DNA from: an uncultured Lactobacillus sp.
GTDB taxonomy: Bacteria > Bacillota > Bacilli > Lactobacillales > Lactobacillaceae
Direction of reading: 5' to 3'
DNA: 64,000 nt
Assembly (NCBI GenBank): GCA_946477855.1
Contig: CAMKZU010000002.1
Location: forward strand, 1-64,000
Each line of letters begins with the position of its first letter. The first letter of the stretch is position 1. A program made the position numbers and the translations under genes. Shown piece after piece: positions 1 through 9,291 of this stretch. Under the pieces are notes generated by a model. The model worked only from the letters and a program-made list of their open reading frames with translations, was not told the origin of the DNA and ran no database searches.

Positions 1-444
1 GACAGGAAAATATAGTGAAAACGATATAGTTGTAACCTATGTATACAAAAAAGACTCTCCTGCGCCAACTGTGGGTAAAGTGACAACCAAATACGTTGAT
101 GAGGCAGGTAACGAAATACATGATCCAGTCACTGAAACTGGTGTAGTTGGCGCAGAATATGTGGCAAAAAAGCTTGCTATTGAAGGTTATACTTTAGATG
201 AAAGTAAAATACCTGCTAATGCGACAGGAAAATATAGTGAAAACGATATAGTTGTAACCTATGTATACAAAAAAGACTCTCCTGCGCCAACTGTAGGTAA
301 AGTGATAACCAAGTTTGTTGATGAGGCAGGTAACGAAATACATAAACCGGTTGAGCAAACTGGTGTGGTAGGATCTAGTTATACTACTGCAAAATTAGGA
401 ATTTCTGGTTATACATTAGATGAAAGTAAATTACCGAATAATAG
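1..444 (+). repeat. 222-bp in-frame tandem repeat coding for MucBP units
   Basis: The segment starting at base 1 recurs at 223, a period of 222 bp or 74 codons. The first 72 bases of the two copies are identical and the remainder has diverged, especially the second half of the last unit. Repeat number probably varies between strains by recombination; that is inference from the near identity. Confidence 0.85.
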
Positions 445-802
445 AGATGGAAAATTTATTCAGGGGGACATCATTGTAACTTATGTTTACAGCATGAACA
501 AACCTCAAGTGAATGATACACCTACTGCAGAACAAGATAAAAATAATTATGGTGATAATAATGATTCTAATAAGCAAAATGATGTAAATGGAACGAATCA
601 TGATTTTGCCAAAACTGTTTCAAATAATAAAACTGCTAAAAAGCAAGAAGTAAGTCAAAAGCCAACTGCATTAAAATCTAAAAAAGCAAGTTTGCCTAAG
701 ACTGGAGCTAAAGAGCAAAAATATTTACTAGTCTTTGGTACACTTTTATTATTATTTATAGTTTATATTACACTTGATACAAACAAGCATCACGATTATT
801 AG
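2..802 (+). CDS. MucBP-repeat surface protein, C-terminal part (5' end outside window)
   Basis: The reading frame is open from base 2, so the gene begins upstream of the window; the GTG at 71 is internal. The visible part holds the end of one MucBP-type repeat and two further repeats with the pattern KVxTKxVDEAGNEIH ... GYTLDESK ... GKxxxxDIxVTYVY. A low-complexity Asn/Asp/Lys-rich spacer follows, then an LPKTG sortase motif (692-706), a hydrophobic segment and a short charged tail. This is the usual layout of a sortase-anchored, mucus-binding-type adhesin exposed on the cell wall. MucBP domains are known from lactobacillus mucus-binding proteins; the ligand here is not known. A bidirectional terminator follows. 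Total length and N-terminal domains cannot be seen. Confidence 0.9.
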   Translation, partial: TGKYSENDIVVTYVYKKDSPAPTVGKVTTKYVDEAGNEIHDPVTETGVVGAEYVAKKLAIEGYTLDESKIPANATGKYSENDIVVTYVYKKDSPAPTVGKVITKFVDEAGNEIHKPVEQTGVVGSSYTTAKLGISGYTLDESKLPNNRDGKFIQGDIIVTYVYSMNKPQVNDTPTAEQDKNNYGDNNDSNKQNDVNGTNHDFAKTVSNNKTAKKQEVSQKPTALKSKKASLPKTGAKEQKYLLVFGTLLLLFIVYITLDTNKHHDY

Positions 803-841
803 ACGTGTAAGTCTTAAAAATAGCTATAAAAAGGTTGAAAT

Positions 842-882
842 AAACTCTCTAGATTTGAGTAAAATCTGTCTAGAGAGTTTTT
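842..882. terminator. Bidirectional terminator between convergent genes
   Basis: A perfect 12-bp stem (842-853 with 869-880) is followed by T residues on the + strand, with an A/T-rich flank on the other side. It separates the MucBP gene from the convergent lipoprotein gene. Confidence 0.85.
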
Positions 883-902
883 ATATTGAAAAATAGTATT
901 AA

Positions 903-1700
903 CTATTTTTTCTTTTTGTCAGTTTTAGGTAGTGGGTGGGCATTAAGTGCATTGTTAGGGATCTTTAAGAAATCTTGCTTACCCATATTGCCGTAACTTT
1001 GTCCTGCACTAAAGCGCATTAGTTTGTTAACTTTAATTTTTACTAAGTATTGAAAAGAGTATAGCTTTTTGTTTTTGACTACTAACTTTGCAGTCATGCC
1101 TTGAATTTTACCCATTTTAACTAATTTATTGTAAATTGTTTTTTGCTTGGGACTTTGTGTATTAGTAGTAAAAATTGGATCAAGCGCATCTTTCATTGTT
1201 TGCTGATCCTTGATTTTGGCATTTAAGGTATAAGTATGACCTTTGCGGGTCATTTTATAAGCTTTAGTAAGAACGGCAGGTGGATCCATCAACATCGCGT
1301 TATTAGTGAATGAGTCGAGTAGGTCAGCATAAGAATGACCTGTCAGTTTGTTAAAATCGGCTTTGTACCACTTACTCTGCCCGTTAATATAAACGTGATT
1401 GGCACTATCCACCCATTCTTGTGAGGACTGGGTTTTACCCTTAGATTGTGTTTCGTAATTAAGCTGAAAAACAGTTGGGTTGCCACCAAAAAGGGCGGTA
1501 GTAGCAACCACCTGCTTAGATGTATCAGTGCCTAAAGTCACTGTTTGCTTAGCTTGTCCGCTCTTAAATGATTTCTGTGAACATTTGATTACTTGGCTTT
1601 TAGTTAGAATTGGTTCGCTTTGCTTTTTCGGCTTGGAACAACCACCCGCAACTAGTGCTGCAGCAATACTCAAGCCTAAAATTAGTTTTTTAAATTTCAT
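903..1700 (-). CDS. Predicted lipoprotein of unknown function (DUF6612-like)
   Basis: 265 residues. It starts with a lipoprotein signal peptide: MKFKK, then a hydrophobic core, then a lipobox ending VAGGC. It should therefore be attached to the outer face of the membrane. The mature part is a soluble Lys/Thr-rich domain with repeated beta-strand-like stretches and an Asn-rich middle. It resembles the uncharacterised lactobacillus lipoproteins grouped as DUF6612, but I assign that family only from general appearance. It is a single gene, convergent with the adhesin and divergent from gpmA. No enzymatic motif is visible. Confidence 0.7.
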   Translation of the reverse strand: MKFKKLILGLSIAAALVAGGCSKPKKQSEPILTKSQVIKCSQKSFKSGQAKQTVTLGTDTSKQVVATTALFGGNPTVFQLNYETQSKGKTQSSQEWVDSANHVYINGQSKWYKADFNKLTGHSYADLLDSFTNNAMLMDPPAVLTKAYKMTRKGHTYTLNAKIKDQQTMKDALDPIFTTNTQSPKQKTIYNKLVKMGKIQGMTAKLVVKNKKLYSFQYLVKIKVNKLMRFSAGQSYGNMGKQDFLKIPNNALNAHPLPKTDKKKK

Positions 1701-1858
1701 AGTGAGTTAGATTATCTCTTTTCTTATAATCATTATTATAACTATTGTATCGTAAAATATAAATTTAAAAAATGATTTTTAGTCCTAAACCCTATGAAAA
1801 CAAAATGTAAATGTGTAAAATAGTAAGTGAAACATTTAATTTGCAAAGGAGATATTTC

Positions 1859-2551
1859 ATGTCAAAATTAGTTTTGATTCGTCACGGACAAAGTGAATGG
1901 AACCTTGAAAATAAATTTACTGGTTGGATTGATGTAGATTTATCAGAAAAAGGCGTTGAAGAAGCAAAGAATGCAGGTAAGTTAATTAAAGAACACGGTC
2001 TTAAATTTGACCAAGCCTATACTTCAGTTTTGACTCGTGCTATTAAGACTTTACACTATGCTTTGGCAGAAAGCGACCAACTTTGGGTTCCCGAAACTAA
2101 GAGCTGGAGATTAAACGAACGTCATTACGGCGGTTTACAAGGTTTAAATAAGAAGGCTACTGCCGATAAGTACGGTGATGAACAAGTTCACATTTGGCGT
2201 CGTTCATACGATGTTTTGCCACCAAAGATTGAGGATGACTCAAAATACAGCCAAGTTCATGATCGTCGTTACGCCGATCTTGACCCACACATTATTCCAC
2301 GGACTGAGAACTTAAAAGTTTGTTTGGAAAGAGTTATGCCATTTTGGGAAGACCACATTGCTCCAGACTTATTAGCTGGTAAGAATGTCATTATTGCCGC
2401 TCATGGTAACTCACTTCGTGCCTTGACTAAATACATCGAAAACATTTCTGACGCTGATATTATGAACTTGGAAATGAAGACTGGTGAACCAGTAGTTTAC
2501 ACCTTTGATGAAAAGTTGAATGTCACTAACAAAGAAAAGTTAGACGACTAA
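1859..2551 (+). CDS. gpmA: 2,3-bisphosphoglycerate-dependent phosphoglycerate mutase
   Basis: Interconverts 3- and 2-phosphoglycerate in glycolysis, in the cytosol. The 230-residue product begins [15 protein letters not shown] with the catalytic His in the RHG motif (residue 9). It carries the family blocks [28 protein letters not shown] and, near the end, [13 protein letters not shown] with the second catalytic His. Length matches the usual 228-230 residues. I chose ATG 1859 because AAAGGAG lies 7 nt upstream and the protein then begins exactly at the family start; the open frame extends further upstream but has no other good start. It is monocistronic with a strong terminator. Confidence 0.96.
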   Translation: MSKLVLIRHGQSEWNLENKFTGWIDVDLSEKGVEEAKNAGKLIKEHGLKFDQAYTSVLTRAIKTLHYALAESDQLWVPETKSWRLNERHYGGLQGLNKKATADKYGDEQVHIWRRSYDVLPPKIEDDSKYSQVHDRRYADLDPHIIPRTENLKVCLERVMPFWEDHIAPDLLAGKNVIIAAHGNSLRALTKYIENISDADIMNLEMKTGEPVVYTFDEKLNVTNKEKLDD

Positions 2552-2570
2552 TTTAGAACCTAAAAATAAA

Positions 2571-2598
2571 ATTCCTAACCATCGGTTAGGAATTTTTT
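2571..2598 (+). terminator. Terminator of gpmA
   Basis: Ten-base stem ATTCCTAACC / GGTTAGGAAT with a 3-nt loop and a run of six T. Confidence 0.9.
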
Positions 2599-2864
2599 AG
2601 TATCTGCGACTTATTTGTCACTTGTGATTAAATCGTCAAGTTGCCGCCCATATTGTTCAGTATATTCTCGTAATTTTAAATCATTTTTATCAGTATGATG
2701 GCATGTATGCTTCCATGTTTTACTTGATTTATATCAGTCTAGCTTTCACATATTTTTGAAACATGAAAGTGATGTTAATTAAAGAATCGCAAATTAGGTA
2801 AAAATAAAAATTCATCAATATATCTGCCGAATTAATAACTCGTTTTATAAACACAAGATTCTTT
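2599..2864. other. Gene-free stretch with a possible decayed 3' end on the minus strand
   Basis: No complete gene is present between gpmA and the LysR gene. On the minus strand a frame of about 38 codons (about 2731 down to 2611) has no start codon and is preceded by TGA. It reads like a protein C-terminus (ending REYTEQYGRQLDDLITSDK), so this may be the relic of a lost gene. The rest is AT-rich with no recognisable structure. Confidence 0.3.
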
Positions 2865-2892
2865 TTGAAAAGCCTTGCAATAGTTATATAAT
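2865..2892 (+). promoter_or_regulatory. Promoter of the first LysR gene
   Basis: TTGAAA (2865-2870), 16-bp spacer, TATAAT (2887-2892), 34 nt before the LysR start codon. Confidence 0.65.
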
Positions 2893-2925
2893 TAGTTCAA
2901 ATATAGTTATGAGCAGGATTATAAA

Positions 2926-3813
2926 ATGAATTTTACACAATTACATTGTTTTGTTGAAGCGGTGGATAACTCAAGTTTTACTATTGCTGCAGAGGCTCTG
3001 AATTTCTCTCAGCCAGCTGTTTCAAAAAATATTAAGGATCTAGAAAACGAACTTGAAGTAACATTAATTGTTCGTGAGCATCATCGAATTTCGCTGACAG
3101 ATGCAGGCAGATATTTTTATAAAGTAGCCCGTAATGTGGTGAATGACATGGATTATGCCAAGGATTATCTTAGAAGCAATAAAAGTAAAATTGGAAACTC
3201 TTTAAGAATAGGAGTTTGTAATATTCCGTTAGAAGAAGAATTAATGCCAATTGTTTTGCATGAATTGCATAAAATTGACAAAAGCCTGGATATACGCTTT
3301 AGTGATGTATTAAATTATTCAATTTCTGAAATTTTAAATCATCATGTCGACATTTGTCTTGTTTCGCGTGATAGTGTAGAGGCAATTAAGAATATTAGTT
3401 TTGAGCCCTTAATTGAGGGACATTTTGTTGTGATGTGTCCTTCAAATTCTATACTAAGTAAAAAAGAAAAAGTTACTTTAAAAGATTTACAACAACAAAC
3501 TATATTCTTATTTAATCCGACAAATTCGTTAAGCTTTCAAACTCAAAATGAATTAATTGCAAATATGAATGTGAAGCATATAAGGTTTGTCAGTGATTTC
3601 TTTAAAATGGGCATATATGTTAAAGCTAATTGGGGATATGGTATCTTACCCAATTTTATTGCAGATTATAATGCAAAAGAAGTTAAATATTTACCACTTG
3701 AGTGTCGCAAAATACCGCCTTATGGCATTGCTTATATGAAGTCCGCTGTCAGAGATATTGATATTGACAAAGTAATTCAGGTTTTTAAAAATGCGGTAAA
3801 AAGGACTGCTTAA
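2926..3813 (+). CDS. LysR-family transcriptional regulator (module copy 1)
   Basis: 295 residues. The N-terminal winged helix-turn-helix is typical of LysR (MNFTQLHCFVEAVDNSSFTIAAE, then FSQPAVSKNIKDLE at about residues 25-40). A periplasmic-binding-protein-like effector domain follows. It is clearly paralogous to the LysR at 13375-14280; most N-terminal positions match. Both regulators precede a flavoprotein gene and an MFS gene in the same order and on the same strand, so it most likely controls that flavoprotein/transporter pair in response to the transported substrate. The inducer is unknown. Its own terminator lies before the flavoprotein gene, so regulator and structural genes are separate transcripts. 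Confidence 0.88.
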   Translation: MNFTQLHCFVEAVDNSSFTIAAEALNFSQPAVSKNIKDLENELEVTLIVREHHRISLTDAGRYFYKVARNVVNDMDYAKDYLRSNKSKIGNSLRIGVCNIPLEEELMPIVLHELHKIDKSLDIRFSDVLNYSISEILNHHVDICLVSRDSVEAIKNISFEPLIEGHFVVMCPSNSILSKKEKVTLKDLQQQTIFLFNPTNSLSFQTQNELIANMNVKHIRFVSDFFKMGIYVKANWGYGILPNFIADYNAKEVKYLPLECRKIPPYGIAYMKSAVRDIDIDKVIQVFKNAVKRTA

Positions 3814-3842
3814 TTTCATAAATAGTTTTAAGAATTAAAAGG

Positions 3843-3882
3843 AGCTCGTTAATCTGTTTGCAAGAGATTGACAAGCTTTTTT
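3843..3882 (+). terminator. Terminator after LysR copy 1
   Basis: Thirteen-base stem (3843-3855 with 3865-3877) with one C.A mismatch and one G.U pair, then six T. Confidence 0.7.
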
Positions 3883-4014
3883 GCTGCTAAAATACAAAAT
3901 ATTTCAAGCATTCCAGTTTGTTATTTTACATTTTAATGTACTTGCCTAAATACCAAATTAACATGCTACTTTAAGAGTGTGCACAAAATATAACTAAAGA
4001 AAGAGTTGGTAAAA

Positions 4015-5502
4015 ATGGAAAGCAATTATGACGTAATTATAGCGGGAGCAAGCAATTCTGGTGGAATGGCTGCTTGTGCTGCAGCTGAGAAGGGTGCAAA
4101 AGTTTTGTTAATTGATAAAATGGGTGATTCAAAATATTTGTATCGCTCATCAATTGCGGCAGTAGACAGTAATGCACAAAAAAAGGTAGGTATAAAAATA
4201 GACAAAGCAAAATTGATTAATTTTTTAACTTTATTTGCTCAGTCTAATGTTGACCAGCGCCTTTTATGGAAATGGGTTAATAATAGTGCTGAAACTGTAA
4301 ATTGGCTTGAAGATAATATTTTAAAACCTAATGGTGGTCACATTATGGCTCAACCAGATGCAGGTTATGAAACTCTTATCAATACTGCTTTTCCAGTCGA
4401 AAATGTGATTGCAAATGCGGATGATACTGATTGGGCTCACTATGGTTCTTGGGTAATTAATAAAGCTCAAGAATTAGGAGTGACTTTACAATATAATACC
4501 AAGTTGGAAGATTTGATTACTGATGATGAAGGCAAAGTTATAGGCATTGTTGCCAGTGATCGTCAAAGCGGACAAAAAACGAAATATTATGCAAATAAAG
4601 GCGTTATTATCTGTACTGGCGGATATGGCGGAAACAAGAGTCTGATGGCGAAATGGAATCCATTTGGTCTAAAAAAGAATGTTTATTCTGATGGCCCGCG
4701 TGATGATGGGTCAGGTATTCTGGCTGGTCTTAGAGTTGGAGCAGCTCGTGATGAAGAACCAGCAGAAACCATTTTCGATCGGGGCGGTGTCAAAGTAGGT
4801 ACAAATGCAGAAGATCACTATGTAGTGGATTATCGCGGGTTTGGCTACTTTTGGCTCGGATCATACCCGTTTTTAAAGGTTAACTTACAAGGGGAAAGAT
4901 TCGGAAATGAAAGTGAACCATATCAGTTTGACATCAATAGTGCAGCGAAACAACCTGGTTATTTAGAAGCTGTTATTTGGAATGAAGAAATAATGAATCA
5001 TTTAGAACAGTTTCATACATTAGGCTGTTCAAGACTAAATTGGCCAGGAATATATGATACAGAAGGTGCTAAAGCTGAAGTTCAGCGCCGACTTGATGAT
5101 GGGACAGCACAAAAAGCAGATAGTATTGAAAAATTGGCCGCTAAACTGCAATTACCAGAAAGGAACTTAGTCAGAAGTGTTGAGCGCTACAATCAGCTAT
5201 GCCAAAGTAAACAAGATAGCGATTTTGGTAAAGAACCTTATCGAATGTTTCCAATTGAAAAGGGTCCATACTATGGCATAATTTTGGGCGGTCGCTTATT
5301 AGCTACTCTTGATGGATTACGGATTAACACTAACATGCAAGTTATTGATAAAAAGGGTAATGCAATTCCTCATTTATATGCGGCAGGTAATGCCAGTGGT
5401 GGCTTTTTCTGGGGTAGTTATCCTGATCGTGTCCCAGGTCTAGCATGCAGCAGGGCTCAAACTTTTGGGCGTCTAGCTGGTAAAAACGCTGCTGATAATT
5501 AA
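4015..5502 (+). CDS. FAD-dependent oxidoreductase, FAD_binding_2 / fumarate-reductase-like (module copy 1)
   Basis: 495-residue cytosolic flavoprotein without signal peptide. The N-terminal Rossmann fold is IIAGASNSGGMAACAAAEKGAKVLLIDK, in which the second Gly of GxGxxG is Ser. The C-terminal FAD block is LYAAGNASGGFFWGSYPDRVPGLACSRAQTFGRLAG. Members of this family reduce C=C bonds (fumarate, urocanate, enoates) or act on 3-oxosteroids. The RLGGN-type arginine motif of fumarate reductases is absent, so fumarate is unlikely and the substrate is unknown. There is no FMN_bind domain, so electrons must come from a partner or a soluble flavin. ATG 4015 is preferred over TTG 4006 because GAAAGAG lies 9 nt upstream and it matches the paralogue at 14492. 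It is followed 26 nt later by an MFS gene. Confidence 0.85.
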   Translation: MESNYDVIIAGASNSGGMAACAAAEKGAKVLLIDKMGDSKYLYRSSIAAVDSNAQKKVGIKIDKAKLINFLTLFAQSNVDQRLLWKWVNNSAETVNWLEDNILKPNGGHIMAQPDAGYETLINTAFPVENVIANADDTDWAHYGSWVINKAQELGVTLQYNTKLEDLITDDEGKVIGIVASDRQSGQKTKYYANKGVIICTGGYGGNKSLMAKWNPFGLKKNVYSDGPRDDGSGILAGLRVGAARDEEPAETIFDRGGVKVGTNAEDHYVVDYRGFGYFWLGSYPFLKVNLQGERFGNESEPYQFDINSAAKQPGYLEAVIWNEEIMNHLEQFHTLGCSRLNWPGIYDTEGAKAEVQRRLDDGTAQKADSIEKLAAKLQLPERNLVRSVERYNQLCQSKQDSDFGKEPYRMFPIEKGPYYGIILGGRLLATLDGLRINTNMQVIDKKGNAIPHLYAAGNASGGFFWGSYPDRVPGLACSRAQTFGRLAGKNAADN

Positions 5503-5528
5503 TTTGCTTTTAGAAGGAGAAAGTAAAT

Positions 5529-6725
5529 ATGGAAGAAAAGCAAATGCCTCGTCTTTCAAGTTATCGTTGGGTTATTCTAGCAATAGTATGTTTAATGGAC
5601 GTGGCTAGTAACTATATTCAATTTCAGGTTTCTGTACTGGCAACACAAATTATGCCAGCTTTACACATTTCAACTGCTCAATTTTCAAGTTTGCTAATGG
5701 CTCCCATGTTGGTGGCTGTAGTTTTAAGTTTACCAGCAGGATCTTTGGCAGATAGATTTGGTGCTAAAAAGGTTGTAACTGTAGGATGCATTATTTCAAT
5801 TATTGGTGCCTATGGTCGTTTAATAGCAACTAATTTTGCTATGATGATGGTTATGCTGTTGTTGTTTGGCGTTTATATGTCAATTTTAAGTACCAATACA
5901 ATTAAAATTTTTGGTATTTGGTTTAAACAAGATACTAATTTAGCAATGGGCATGTTCTTTGCTTCAGCCAGCATTGGCATTATTCTTTCACAATTAACGG
6001 GACCGTTATTCTCTAGTGTTAAGGCAGCTTATATGTTCTCCTCAACACTGCTACTTGTTTTGTCAATTTGTTGGGTGCTGTTTATTAAAGACGCCCCTAA
6101 AGGAGAAAAAGTTCCTCCTTCAGAACCAGTAACAAAATATATCAATATTGCTGTTAAAAGTAAAAAGACTTGGTTAGTTGCGATTGCCGGTGGTATTGGT
6201 CAAGCTGCTTCAATGTCATTTACAGGGATTTTGCCACAAGCTTTAATTAATGGCAAAGCAATGACACCAGCCGGAGCTAATGCAATTGCATCTGTTGCAG
6301 AAATTGGTAGTTTGATTGGGGCTATGCTGGGGCCTGCAATTATTGGCAAGATGAAAAAAGCTAAGCCAATAATGGTGGTCTTTGTGACCATTTCGGCATT
6401 AGCGATGTTCATGGTCGCATACTTATCCGGTAGTGGTCTTTTAGTTATAGACTTAGTACTTGGTGGATTGTTTGGTGCTTCAGCTGGCCCAATTTTGCAG
6501 TCAATGATTATTTCATTTCCCGAAATAGGACCTAAATATGCTGGTAGCGCTGGTGGTATTGTTGGTATGACATCTACTTTACTATCATATATTTTACCAG
6601 TTGTGATTTCTTCAATTGCCGGACAAAATTATGCCTTAACATTTATGATTCAAGCTGCTTTGTCCTTCACAACAGCATTTTTTGTTTTAGCACTGCCAGA
6701 TGCTAACCGTGCAAAAAGAAAATAA
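5529..6725 (+). CDS. Major facilitator superfamily transporter (module copy 1)
   Basis: 398 residues with about 12 predicted membrane helices. An MFS signature lies between helices 2 and 3 (AGSLADRFGAKKVV). It resembles the CynX/NNP/OFA-like anion porters more than drug pumps, but the substrate cannot be read from the sequence. An AGAAGGAGA ribosome site lies upstream. It is co-transcribed with the flavoprotein and is a paralogue of the gene at 16006-17223. Context suggests import of the substrate that the flavoprotein reduces, or exchange of substrate and product; this is inference. Confidence 0.85.
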   Translation: MEEKQMPRLSSYRWVILAIVCLMDVASNYIQFQVSVLATQIMPALHISTAQFSSLLMAPMLVAVVLSLPAGSLADRFGAKKVVTVGCIISIIGAYGRLIATNFAMMMVMLLLFGVYMSILSTNTIKIFGIWFKQDTNLAMGMFFASASIGIILSQLTGPLFSSVKAAYMFSSTLLLVLSICWVLFIKDAPKGEKVPPSEPVTKYINIAVKSKKTWLVAIAGGIGQAASMSFTGILPQALINGKAMTPAGANAIASVAEIGSLIGAMLGPAIIGKMKKAKPIMVVFVTISALAMFMVAYLSGSGLLVIDLVLGGLFGASAGPILQSMIISFPEIGPKYAGSAGGIVGMTSTLLSYILPVVISSIAGQNYALTFMIQAALSFTTAFFVLALPDANRAKRK

Positions 6726-6742
6726 ATAAGTGAATTAAATAA

Positions 6743-6780
6743 ACTAAAGCGTGAAAAATCTCGTTTTTCACGCTTTTAGT
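6743..6780. terminator. Bidirectional terminator between MFS copy 1 and lepA paralogue
   Basis: Thirteen-base stem AAAGCGTGAAAAA (6746-6758) / TTTTTCACGCTTT (6764-6776) with T-rich flanks on both strands, between convergent genes. Confidence 0.88.
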
Positions 6781-6792
6781 TTGCTTTAGTTT

Positions 6793-8607
6793 TTAATCTG
6801 GTTCGTTAATATTTAAAATAGCATCGAAGACGCTTTGGGGCAACTTGATATCACTTTTAACAGCTTGTCTCTTATTTAGACTTTGTCTCCGCAAAAGTTG
6901 CTGTTTCTTTGAAATACTCCGTTTTTCACCATTAACTGCCGCATTCTTGCGCAAAGGCGGCACGTCGACTCTTGCAATTGACTTGTTTTCCACCATTGCT
7001 TGCACAGGCATCGGATACAGACGCCGCGGCACAGTATATTTCAGTTTTTTAACTAATTTGTGAGCGATCAAATCTGCTTTTTGGCGGGGCACAATAATAT
7101 CTAGAGCATCAACAGCGGCGTAGTTAATTTGAATTTGAATTTTGACTACATCCACAAGTTCATAATCCAGAAATTCAGTATCAAGAGTCGCAAAACCATG
7201 AGTAATTGATTTTAAACTATTGAAAAAGTCATAGGCAATTTCGGAAACCGGCAGTTTATATGTTAATGTGACTAAATCTTGTTGATTATCTAAATTAACC
7301 ATTTCCCCAAAATGCTGGTCACACAATTTCATGACTGCACCCAAATAGTCATTGGGCGTAGTAATTACTGCTTTAACGTAAGATTCTGTGACGTAGTCAA
7401 TTTCGGAAAAATCAGGGAATTTAGCCGGATTGGTAATTGTGACATATTCTTGCTTTGGCTCAGGTTGCTTGAGATAAACATGGTAGGTGGCGTTGGGAGC
7501 AGTTGTCAGCACTTCCACGTGGTATTCATCACGCAAACGTTCTTGGATAATTTGCAAGTGAAAGATGCCTAAAAAGCCGCAACGAAAACCGGCATCGAGG
7601 GCTTCAGATTGCTCTGGCGTGTAATGAAAAGCTGAATCATTAAGTGCCAACTTACTAATAGCCTGCTTTAACGCCTCATAGCTGGTTTTTCCTTTAGGAT
7701 AAAGACCAGCATAAACCATTGATTGTGCGGGTTTGAAGTGCGGAATCGCATTTTTAGTCGGATTGTCTGCAGCAGTTAGGGTATCGCCCACCTGGACGCT
7801 GGCGACATCTTTAATTCCTGTTACCACGTAGCCAACTTCTCCAGCGTTCAGAGCTTTCACTGGTTGCATGTTTGGTGTGAAAATTCCTATTGCTTGTGCG
7901 TTAAATATACTGCCGCCTTGCATTAACTGTAGTTTTTGCTCACTTTGCAACTGACCGTCAATTAGTCTGACATCCGCAATAATTCCCTGATAAGAATCAT
8001 ACTGCGAGTCAAAAATTAACGCCTTAAGAGGTTCATCTGGGTTTCCTTGAGGAGCCGGGATTTTTTGGTAAATTGCTTCTAAGACTTGGTGAACGTTTTC
8101 GCCGGTTTTAGCAGAGATTTTTAAAATAGCCACATCAGCAAATTCGGGGCGCAAAGCACGAATTTGCGCTTCCGTTGCCGCAACGTCGGCAGCCGCATTG
8201 TCAATCTTGTTAATCACCGGAATGATGGTCAAGTTATGCTTTAAAGCTAAACGTAAGTTGGCTACGGTTTGTGCTTGCACACCTTGAGTTGCGTCCACTA
8301 ATAAAATAGCACCATCACTGGCAGCGAGGCTTTTAGAGACTTCGTAAGAAAAATCAACGTGTCCTGGTGTATCGATTAGATTGTATTCGTATTCTTGACC
8401 ATTGTCAGCTTGATAAAAATTACGCACTGATCGTGATTTAACGGTTACTCCATGCGCTTGTTCTACTTCCATGCTGTCGAGCAGTTGGTCGCTTAATTGT
8501 CTTTTGCTGACAGTATCAGTTTGTTCCATAATTCTGTCGGCTAATGTTGATTTGCCGTGATCAATATGGGCAATTATGGCAAAATTTCTAATATTAGCAA
8601 GTTTCAT
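6793..8607 (-). CDS. lepA2: LepA/EF-4-type translational GTPase, divergent paralogue
   Basis: 604 residues with all GTPase motifs of elongation factor 4: AHIDHGKST (G1), DTPGHVDF (G3), NKID (G4), then domain II, the LepA-specific domain and a C-terminal domain. EF-4 acts on stalled or mistranslocated ribosomes. This copy differs from canonical LepA in conserved places. Switch I reads VEQAHGVTVK where housekeeping LepA has ERERGITIK, and the C-terminal KQKEGKKRMK-type segment is replaced by RRQSLNKRQAVK. Two LepA proteins are known in several lactobacilli, so I read this as the second copy. It is translated from the tail of the TetR gene (one base between TAG and ATG, GGAGG upstream), so a TetR regulator sets its expression. 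Confidence 0.85.
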   Translation of the reverse strand: MKLANIRNFAIIAHIDHGKSTLADRIMEQTDTVSKRQLSDQLLDSMEVEQAHGVTVKSRSVRNFYQADNGQEYEYNLIDTPGHVDFSYEVSKSLAASDGAILLVDATQGVQAQTVANLRLALKHNLTIIPVINKIDNAAADVAATEAQIRALRPEFADVAILKISAKTGENVHQVLEAIYQKIPAPQGNPDEPLKALIFDSQYDSYQGIIADVRLIDGQLQSEQKLQLMQGGSIFNAQAIGIFTPNMQPVKALNAGEVGYVVTGIKDVASVQVGDTLTAADNPTKNAIPHFKPAQSMVYAGLYPKGKTSYEALKQAISKLALNDSAFHYTPEQSEALDAGFRCGFLGIFHLQIIQERLRDEYHVEVLTTAPNATYHVYLKQPEPKQEYVTITNPAKFPDFSEIDYVTESYVKAVITTPNDYLGAVMKLCDQHFGEMVNLDNQQDLVTLTYKLPVSEIAYDFFNSLKSITHGFATLDTEFLDYELVDVVKIQIQINYAAVDALDIIVPRQKADLIAHKLVKKLKYTVPRRLYPMPVQAMVENKSIARVDVPPLRKNAAVNGEKRSISKKQQLLRRQSLNKRQAVKSDIKLPQSVFDAILNINEPD

Positions 8608-8608
8608 T

Positions 8609-9271
8609 CTATTTAGCTCCTCCCAGTTTTTGTGCTAATCCTTGTAAATAAAATAGCATTAATTGATTGGCTTCTTGTTCAAGGTCGATTTGAAACCCTT
8701 TAAAGTCTACGGGCAATTGATCGTGGTGAAATTCATCCAAGTTCATCATATTCATCAAGCCGCTAATGATGGCACTTTGAATAATGAAAAGGTGACTGGC
8801 CTGCTTATCGTCTAAGATATTAATGCGCTTAGCAATGGCTTGCCCTAATTGATGATTTACCTGATATAATTTTTTGCGACCGAGTAAAGTTTGTTCTTTG
8901 TCGGCGGCTGTTTCTAAAATTGGACCACGCAAAGCGTTAAGACGTAAGAGATCAGGTCTTTCACTAATTAACAAATGATTTTGCTCTAGTAAAAAAGAAG
9001 AAAATGCTGACCAAGTAGTAATATTTTCGGCTGCTTGAAAACGAAGCAGAACGTCTTTTAGATAGTCTTGGTATCCAGAAAGCAGCAGGTACATGAAGAT
9101 GCTTTCTTTAGTTTTGAAATAATTAAACAGCGTTCCTTTGGCTACGCCGGATTCGCGGGCAATGCGGGCCATGGATATTTTGTTAAAATCATTTTTTTGA
9201 AATAATTTGCTGGCAGCCGCCGCAATCAGTTGTTTTTTAGCTTCTTTTTCTTGGGGAGATAAGACATACAT
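8609..9271 (-). CDS. TetR/AcrR-family regulator, cotranscribed with lepA2
   Basis: 220 residues. The N-terminal TetR helix-turn-helix is ISMARIARESGVAKGTLFNYFKTKESIF; the remainder is an alpha-helical ligand/dimer domain. The gene lies immediately upstream of the lepA paralogue and is translationally coupled to it. A perfect AATGACC-AAC-GGTCATT palindrome fills the promoter spacer, which argues for autoregulation. An AAAGGAG site lies 12 nt before the ATG, slightly long. The signal it senses is unknown; the coupling to a ribosome-acting GTPase suggests a stress or antibiotic response, which is inference. Confidence 0.87.
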   Translation of the reverse strand: MYVLSPQEKEAKKQLIAAAASKLFQKNDFNKISMARIARESGVAKGTLFNYFKTKESIFMYLLLSGYQDYLKDVLLRFQAAENITTWSAFSSFLLEQNHLLISERPDLLRLNALRGPILETAADKEQTLLGRKKLYQVNHQLGQAIAKRINILDDKQASHLFIIQSAIISGLMNMMNLDEFHHDQLPVDFKGFQIDLEQEANQLMLFYLQGLAQKLGGAK

Positions 9272-9291
9272 AATTATTTTATACTCCTTTT

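Noticed and set aside
1-444. Direct repeats considered as a CRISPR array
   Set aside because: The period is 222 bp, in frame, and codes for MucBP units; no short repeat/spacer pattern is present.
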